Shown: positions 5,755-9,078 of the stretch, piece by piece
How positions within the stretch are numbered: the stretch's first letter is position 1
Layout: each line of letters opens with the position of its first letter
Assembly: GCA_018813445.1 (NCBI GenBank)
Contig: JAHJBR010000041.1
Span: forward strand, 1 to 9,078
Length of the DNA stretch: 9,078 nucleotides
Direction of reading: 5' to 3'
From: Microcaldota archaeon
GTDB taxonomy: Archaea; Micrarchaeota; Micrarchaeia; Anstonellales; Bilamarchaeaceae
Notes under the pieces: model-generated
What the model saw: the letters and a program-made list of their open reading frames with translations, nothing else
Database searches by the model: none
Told to the model about the DNA's origin: nothing
Program-made: the position numbers and the translations under genes

Positions 5755-5985
5755 ATGAGAACTGCAAGATATGGTGCAAAATTAAGGAACCTTTACACGG
5801 CCGCATCTACGGCCAAGAGGAGCAAATATGTCTGTCCAAAATGCAGCAAAACCAAAGTTAAGCGCACAGGTAATTCGCTTTGGAAATGCAAATCCTGCGG
5901 GGCAAGAATCGCAGGCGGAGCATATGCTCTTACCACGGAGACCGGAAATGTCGCAAGAAGAATCCTGGAAGATTCAAAATCCTAG
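5755..5985 (+). CDS. rpl37ae: Large-subunit ribosomal protein eL43 (L37Ae)
   Basis: eL43 is a small zinc-ribbon protein of the archaeal and eukaryotic large ribosomal subunit that binds 23S rRNA. The 76-aa product has the basic N-terminus RTARYGAKLRNLY and an intact zinc ribbon: C27-x2-C30 (CPKC) and C45-x2-C48 (CKSC). The region GGAYALTTETG (54-64) is also family-typical. GGTGAT (5746-5751) lies three nt before the ATG. It is 17 nt downstream of rrp42, and its stop codon overlaps the ribosome binding site of the next gene. Its intact zinc ribbon contrasts with the cysteine-less neighbour. Confidence 0.95.
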   Translation: MRTARYGAKLRNLYTAASTAKRSKYVCPKCSKTKVKRTGNSLWKCKSCGARIAGGAYALTTETGNVARRILEDSKS

Positions 5986-5993
5986 GTGATAAT

Positions 5994-6131
5994 ATGAGTG
6001 AGTTTAAAGCATGGGGAACCGGAGATCCAGTAGAAATTCCAGACCAAAAGAACTTTCATTTTCCTTCTAGTGGGGAAAAGGTTTTGCTAAAGTCAAGGCC
6101 TCCTATCTCCAAAACAGTAAAAACAGATTAG
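5994..6131 (+). CDS. rpoP: RpoP (Rpb12)-like RNA polymerase subunit lacking all zinc-ligand cysteines
   Basis: RpoP is the smallest zinc-ribbon subunit of archaeal RNA polymerase. This 45-aa product occupies the usual rpoP position right after rpl37ae. It aligns along its length with typical RpoP (pattern E-Y-K-C-x2-CG ... C-P-x-CG-x-K-I-L-x-K-x-RP-x3-K-x-VK-A). Here the four cysteine positions are A6, T9, F23 and S26, while the flanking residues E3, F4, K5, G10, P24, G27, K29, L31, K33, R35-P36, K40 and V42-K43 are kept. The C-terminal tail, which in the family contacts the other subunits, is thus preserved while zinc binding should be lost. AGGTGAT (5984-5990) lies three nt upstream of the ATG and overlaps the rpl37ae stop codon. 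The identification rests on alignment from memory and gene order. Confidence 0.8.
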   Translation: MSEFKAWGTGDPVEIPDQKNFHFPSSGEKVLLKSRPPISKTVKTD

Positions 6132-6141
6132 AAAGTTTTTC

Positions 6142-6149
6142 TTAAATAA
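6142..6149 (+). promoter_or_regulatory. TATA box for the Brix protein gene
   Basis: TTAAATAA is centred about 25 nt upstream of ATG 6170, which has no Shine-Dalgarno motif. This suggests an internal promoter and a leaderless start within the super-operon. Confidence 0.5.
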
Positions 6150-6169
6150 TTAGAATACTGGAGAACTAT

Positions 6170-6622
6170 ATGTTAGTAACCACAGCTAGATATTCTGAAA
6201 AGAATGTGAGGGAGTTTGCAAAAATATTTGCCTCTTCCTTAAATTCAAAGTATATTGCGCGTGGAAAAAAGAGTATAGAAGAACTTGTGCGTGCTTCGCG
6301 CAAGCTTGGAGAAAACACTCTTGCAATAATCAATTCAAATGAAATTTGGTTCGCATCCATTTCTGCTTCAAATTGGAATTGGAAGGAAAAAATCCTAAAA
6401 ATAAAAGATTTTTCAGGGAATATGGAAGAATGCGAATTAGAATCCATAAAAGGAAAGGATGCTGAAAATTTATCCAATCTTTTTGGATTTGGGAAATTTT
6501 ATGGAGGAGAAATTGAAATAGTTGCTGAAAAAGAATCCATGAAATTCTTCAGGGAAGGAAAAGAACTGATGGAAATAAAATATGAAATATTAGATTTCAA
6601 AGATGATAATAATGAAAGGTAA
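6170..6622 (+). CDS. Brix-domain ribosome biogenesis protein
   Basis: Archaeal Brix proteins are short relatives of eukaryotic Imp4/Brx1 and are thought to act in rRNA folding and large ribosomal particle assembly. The 150-aa product begins MLVTTARYSEKNVREFAKIFAS, the classic Brix opening, followed by YIARGKKSIEELVRASRKLG and a strand-rich half (LAIINSNEIWFASIS). The gene stands between the rpoP-like gene and pcc1, its known position in several archaea. A 38-nt gap with a TATA box precedes it, so it may start its own transcript. Its last codons overlap the start of pcc1. Confidence 0.85.
   Translation: MLVTTARYSEKNVREFAKIFASSLNSKYIARGKKSIEELVRASRKLGENTLAIINSNEIWFASISASNWNWKEKILKIKDFSGNMEECELESIKGKDAENLSNLFGFGKFYGGEIEIVAEKESMKFFREGKELMEIKYEILDFKDDNNER
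6602..6607 (+). promoter_or_regulatory. Degenerate Shine-Dalgarno site of pcc1
   Basis: GATGAT, one mismatch from the GGTGAT of neighbouring genes, lies four nt before ATG 6612 and inside the Brix coding sequence. Confidence 0.4.
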
Positions 6623-6848
6623 AGTGCAGATTGTTGCTGATGTTCAGGAAAAAGAAGCAGAAAACATAATCTCTGCGCTTAAAAAAGAAGAGGTTGCAAA
6701 TGCACGCGTTTCCTCGAAAATGGAAATAAAAGAAGGTAAGTTGCTGATTTCCATATCCGCAGAAGATATGGTTGCATTACGCGCAACTGCAAACAGCTAC
6801 CTAAGATATTTACAAATGATTGGTGATTTCGAGGATAAAATTTCATAA
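6612..6848 (+). CDS. pcc1: KEOPS complex subunit Pcc1
   Basis: Pcc1 is the dimerising subunit of KEOPS, which makes t6A37 on tRNAs that read ANN codons. The 78-aa product has the family layout of strand, helix (EAENIISALKKEE), strands, and the signature ISAEDMVALRATANSYLRYLQM in the last helix. I chose ATG 6612 because GATGAT just upstream matches, with one change, the GGTGAT motif of the neighbours and sits at the same distance; an in-frame ATG at 6603 would add three residues. Either start lies inside the 3' end of the Brix gene (stop at 6620-6622), so translation is probably coupled. Confidence 0.85.
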   Translation: MKGKVQIVADVQEKEAENIISALKKEEVANARVSSKMEIKEGKLLISISAEDMVALRATANSYLRYLQMIGDFEDKIS

Positions 6849-6954
6849 ATTCGTTCAAATTGCCGTAAGCAATTTGTACGTCCATTTTGCCTTGCAAAAT
6901 GATCGTTGTCCGCATTGGAATGAGCGAAGCGAATTCCAATACAATAAGAAATTT
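6838..6954 (+). ncRNA. Three-hairpin intergenic element related to the 616-858 element
   Basis: The gap between pcc1 and prefoldin beta holds three strong hairpins: 6856-6876 (8 bp, loop CGTAA), 6883-6901 (8 bp, loop CTT) and 6914-6940 (8 bp, 11-nt loop). AAATTTC (6838-6844) can pair with GAAATTT (6948-6954) to close them as a branched structure. The first two hairpins have the same flanks and 6-nt linker spacing as hairpins at 644-693, but different stem sequences. There is no T-run after the last stem, so it is not a standard terminator. It could be an RNA processing site, a small RNA or a mobile-element remnant. The folds are seen directly; the function is unknown. Confidence 0.45.
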
Positions 6955-6970
6955 GCAGAGGAAGAATAAA

Positions 6971-6976
6971 GAGGTG
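6971..6976 (+). promoter_or_regulatory. Shine-Dalgarno site that fixes the prefoldin start
   Basis: GAGGTG lies five nt before ATG 6982. This supports that ATG over the TTG at 6979. purA uses the same motif at the same distance. Confidence 0.65.
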
Positions 6977-6981
6977 TTTTG

Positions 6982-7320
6982 ATGGAACAAAGGAATCCGG
7001 AACTTGAAAGGGCGTTGATGGAATACCAGAATGCTGAAAGACAGCTTCAAAGTGTAATGATGCAGAAGCACCAGCTCCAGCTTCAACTTAATGAGATTGG
7101 TGTTGCATTAGAAGAGCTTGGAAAAGCAAAATCTGATATTTACCGGGCAGTTGGCGGAATAGTATTGAAAACCACCAAAGCTGAAGCTGAGAAAGACCTT
7201 AAGGAAAAGAAAGAACTATTTGACATAAGGCTAAAGGCGCTTTCGCAGCAAGAAGAGAAAATGAAATCCGTGCTTCTTAGAATCCAGAAAGAAATAGAGG
7301 GCAAAGCAAAAGGAATGTAG
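6982..7320 (+). CDS. pfdB: Prefoldin subunit beta
   Basis: Prefoldin is the jellyfish-shaped hexamer (two alpha, four beta) that captures unfolded proteins and hands them to the thermosome. The 112-aa product has the beta-type layout: an N-terminal coiled coil (about 4-48, rich in Q, E and L), one beta hairpin with the signature DIYRAVGGIVLKTTKAEAEKDL (51-72), then a second coiled coil (about 72-107). Alpha subunits have two hairpins and are longer. Prefoldin beta commonly follows pcc1 in archaeal super-operons. Its TAG stop codon abuts the ATG of the DHH gene with no spacer. Confidence 0.93.
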   Translation: MEQRNPELERALMEYQNAERQLQSVMMQKHQLQLQLNEIGVALEELGKAKSDIYRAVGGIVLKTTKAEAEKDLKEKKELFDIRLKALSQQEEKMKSVLLRIQKEIEGKAKGM

Positions 7321-8271
7321 ATGGCTTCTGCTTCGGAATTTCAGGATTTTCTTCTAAAGCACAGGGAGAGCAGGATAGCAATAGTAATGCATAGGAATGC
7401 TGATTTGGATGCACTTAGTTCTGCATATGCCCTTAATTCCATTTTTCCAAATTCCATAATCGCTGCTCCTGATGAAATGAATAAACCATCCAGGGATTTT
7501 GCAAAGGAAACGGGAATCACTGTGAATCAGTTAGGAAAACTGAAAAAGGAACAGTTTGATGGACTGATTGTGGTTGATGCAGCCACATATGTAATGGTAG
7601 AGGAAGCGCGTGGGTGGAACGTACTATGCATAATTGACCATCATCATGCGCCTCCAGAAGCAGAAAGAATATCTGCAGATTTGGAAATCTGCGTTCCTGA
7701 TTCGCCTTCAACTGCCCAATTAGTTTCTTCTCTAATTCCAGATCCTTCTCCTTCAGTCGCATTTGCATTAGCAATTGGAATAATTTCAGACACTGCGAGG
7801 TTCAAAGGCGGAAATATCCAATCTTTTGAAGAGATTGCAAGGCTTTTGAAAATTTCAGGAAAAAGCTATTCAGAAGCGCTCGCAATCGCTGAACCTGAAC
7901 TTGCTCCTGATGAGAAAATGTTCATTCTTTCATGTTTTCAAAAGTGCAATGTAGTTGCATACAAGAATTTCGTAATAGCAACCACCATAGTACATGCAAG
8001 TGAAAGCGATTCCTCATCTTCTCTTAGTGAATTTGCAGATATTGCATTTGCAGCAAGCTATAGGGCACATGAACAAGAGACTAGAGTTTCAGCGCGCGCA
8101 AGAAAGCACGTTCCCATAAAACTAAATGAAGTGATGAGGGAAGTAGGAGAAAGGTTTTTCGCATCTGGAGGCGGACATCCAAAAGCTGCGGGTGCAAATG
8201 CAAAAGCAAGACCAGAAGAGGTTCTTGAATACTGTGTGGAAGCAGTAAAGGATGCATTGGACAGCGTTTAG
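7321..8271 (+). CDS. DHH/DHHA1-family phosphoesterase
   Basis: DHH proteins are metal-dependent phosphoesterases that include RecJ nucleases, nanoRNases/pAp phosphatases and cyclic dinucleotide hydrolases. The 316-aa product has the metal-binding motifs in order: H24-x-N-x-D28-x-D30 (HRNADLDALSSA), D86 (VVDAA), D106-H107-H108 (IIDHHH) and D157 (GIISDTARF). The C-terminal DHHA1 substrate-binding domain has GGGHPKAAGA at 283-292. All catalytic ligands are present. There is no membrane segment or added domain, so it is a stand-alone NrnA-like or archaeal RecJ-like protein; the substrate cannot be decided. It starts directly after the prefoldin stop codon, with no ribosome binding site outside that gene, so coupling is likely. 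Confidence 0.92.
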   Translation: MASASEFQDFLLKHRESRIAIVMHRNADLDALSSAYALNSIFPNSIIAAPDEMNKPSRDFAKETGITVNQLGKLKKEQFDGLIVVDAATYVMVEEARGWNVLCIIDHHHAPPEAERISADLEICVPDSPSTAQLVSSLIPDPSPSVAFALAIGIISDTARFKGGNIQSFEEIARLLKISGKSYSEALAIAEPELAPDEKMFILSCFQKCNVVAYKNFVIATTIVHASESDSSSSLSEFADIAFAASYRAHEQETRVSARARKHVPIKLNEVMREVGERFFASGGGHPKAAGANAKARPEEVLEYCVEAVKDALDSV

Positions 8272-8276
8272 ATTTA

Positions 8277-8283
8277 TTTATAA
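8277..8283 (+). promoter_or_regulatory. TATA-like box upstream of purA
   Basis: TTTATAA would place the transcript start near 8303-8306, giving a purA leader of about 37-40 nt with a Shine-Dalgarno motif. It shortly follows the DHH stop codon, suggesting that purA has its own promoter. Confidence 0.4.
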
Positions 8284-8290
8284 TTTTTTT
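8284..8290 (+). terminator. T-run terminator after the DHH gene
   Basis: Seven T's occur 13 nt after the stop codon, without a hairpin. Archaeal RNA polymerase terminates intrinsically at such T-runs, so this may end the super-operon. Confidence 0.35.
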
Positions 8291-8331
8291 CTTCGTAAAT
8301 GGATGCGTGAGGCAATCGAATTAGTTTTAAT

Positions 8332-8337
8332 GAGGTG
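8332..8337 (+). promoter_or_regulatory. Shine-Dalgarno site of purA
   Basis: GAGGTG lies five nt before ATG 8343, and only two nt before the in-frame ATG at 8340. The spacing matches that of prefoldin and favours 8343. Confidence 0.6.
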
Positions 8338-8342
8338 TAATG

Positions 8343-9078
8343 ATGAGAACAATAGTTTTAGGAGGCCAATACGGAGATGAAGGAAAAGGAAAAATAATAA
8401 GCCACATTGCTTTGAACGATAATCCAAAAGTGATTGCAAGAGGCGGAGTTGGCCCTAACGCAGGACACACAATCTATTGGAAAGGTCAGAAATATGGATT
8501 AAGGATGATGCCCTGCGGATTTGTGAATGAAAATGCCCGTCTTCTTATTGGTGCAGGAGTTCTTGTAAATCCAGAAGTCTTTTTAAAAGAAATAGATCTT
8601 ATCCAGGCAAAGGATAGAGTAGGTGTGGATTTGCGTGCAACCGCAATTACTCAAGCCCATAGGGATGCAGACACTAGTGAAAATTCAAAAAAAATAGGGA
8701 CAACCGGAACCGGATGCGGACCAGCAATGATGGACCGTGTTTCAAGAACAGCAAAAATGATCTCAGAGGTTCCTGAATTAAAACCATATATTACAGACGT
8801 TGTAAAGGAAGTGAATTCCACAAATGATGTTTTGATTGAAGGAACCCAAGGATTTATGCTTTCTAACCTATACGGGACTTATCCATTCGTTACAAGCAAG
8901 GATGTCTCTGCTTCAACAATTGCAGCAGATGTTGGATTAGGTCCAAAATCAATAGATAAGGTAGTAATGGTCATAAAGGCTTACACTACTCGTGTAGGAA
9001 ACGGCCCATTTCCAGGGGAAATTTCAGTGGATGAAGCAGTGAAATTAGGCTATCAAGAATACGGGACAGTTACTGGAA
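8343..9078 (+). CDS. purA: Adenylosuccinate synthetase, N-terminal part (cut by window edge)
   Basis: PurA joins IMP and aspartate using GTP, the first committed step to AMP. From ATG 8343, 245 residues are visible and the C-terminus is beyond the window. Family motifs in order: the GTP/IMP loop GGQYGDEGKGK (7-17) with catalytic D12, GGVGPNAGHT (34-43) with catalytic H42, the IMP-binding TGTGCGPAMMDR (121-132), EGTQG (166-170), YPFVTSKDVSAS (180-191) and KAYTTRVGNGPFPGE (212-226). The insert-poor sequence and the TIAADVGLGP segment suit the short archaeal form. It follows the DHH gene by 71 bp with a T-run and a TATA-like box in between, so it is probably a separate transcription unit. Confidence 0.96.
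   Translation, partial: MRTIVLGGQYGDEGKGKIISHIALNDNPKVIARGGVGPNAGHTIYWKGQKYGLRMMPCGFVNENARLLIGAGVLVNPEVFLKEIDLIQAKDRVGVDLRATAITQAHRDADTSENSKKIGTTGTGCGPAMMDRVSRTAKMISEVPELKPYITDVVKEVNSTNDVLIEGTQGFMLSNLYGTYPFVTSKDVSASTIAADVGLGPKSIDKVVMVIKAYTTRVGNGPFPGEISVDEAVKLGYQEYGTVTG

Noticed and set aside
5880..6131. Longer 83-codon version of the rpoP-like gene
   Set aside because: The upstream part overlaps rpl37ae out of frame. The AGGTGAT site fixes the start at 5994, and the RpoP similarity begins exactly there.
6856..6940. CRISPR array or tandem repeat
   Set aside because: The three units are different hairpins, not direct repeats with spacers.

Overview
The window is archaeal. It carries archaeal-type exosome genes (Rrp4, Rrp41, Rrp42), ribosomal protein eL43, an RpoP-like RNA polymerase subunit, a Brix protein, the KEOPS subunit Pcc1 and prefoldin beta in the order of the well-known archaeal information-processing super-operon. 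TATA-like boxes about 26 nt upstream of start codons suggest leaderless transcripts, and internal operon genes use a GGTGA Shine-Dalgarno motif. The short proteins and AT-rich, compact layout would suit a small-genome lineage (perhaps DPANN/Micrarchaeota-like), but that placement is inference.

Left part (1-3480): the 5' part of argS on the minus strand; a 243-bp, GC-richer, strongly folded element with long terminal inverted repeats (616-858); a hypothetical minus-strand gene whose stop codon is supplied by that element; a divergent pair sharing one TATA box, leading to an isoprenylcysteine methyltransferase-like membrane protein and a small winged-helix-like ORF; then two minus-strand genes, a helical hypothetical protein and a membrane-anchored extracellular protein.

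Right part (3480-9078), all plus strand: rrp4, rrp41, rrp42, rpl37ae (eL43) and an rpoP-like gene form a tight run. Then come a Brix protein with its own probable promoter, pcc1, a second multi-hairpin element (6850-6945), prefoldin beta, a DHH phosphoesterase and the 5' part of purA. The genes link RNA degradation and processing, ribosome assembly, transcription, tRNA t6A modification and protein folding.

The most notable observations are: (1) an RpoP homologue in which all four zinc-ligand cysteines are replaced while the conserved C-terminal tail remains; (2) the 616-858 folded element, which resembles an IS200/IS605 (TnpB/omega-RNA) derivative or an inverted-repeat mini-element; and (3) a second hairpin pair at 6852-6924 that shares linkers and spacing with the first element but has different, still perfectly paired stems.
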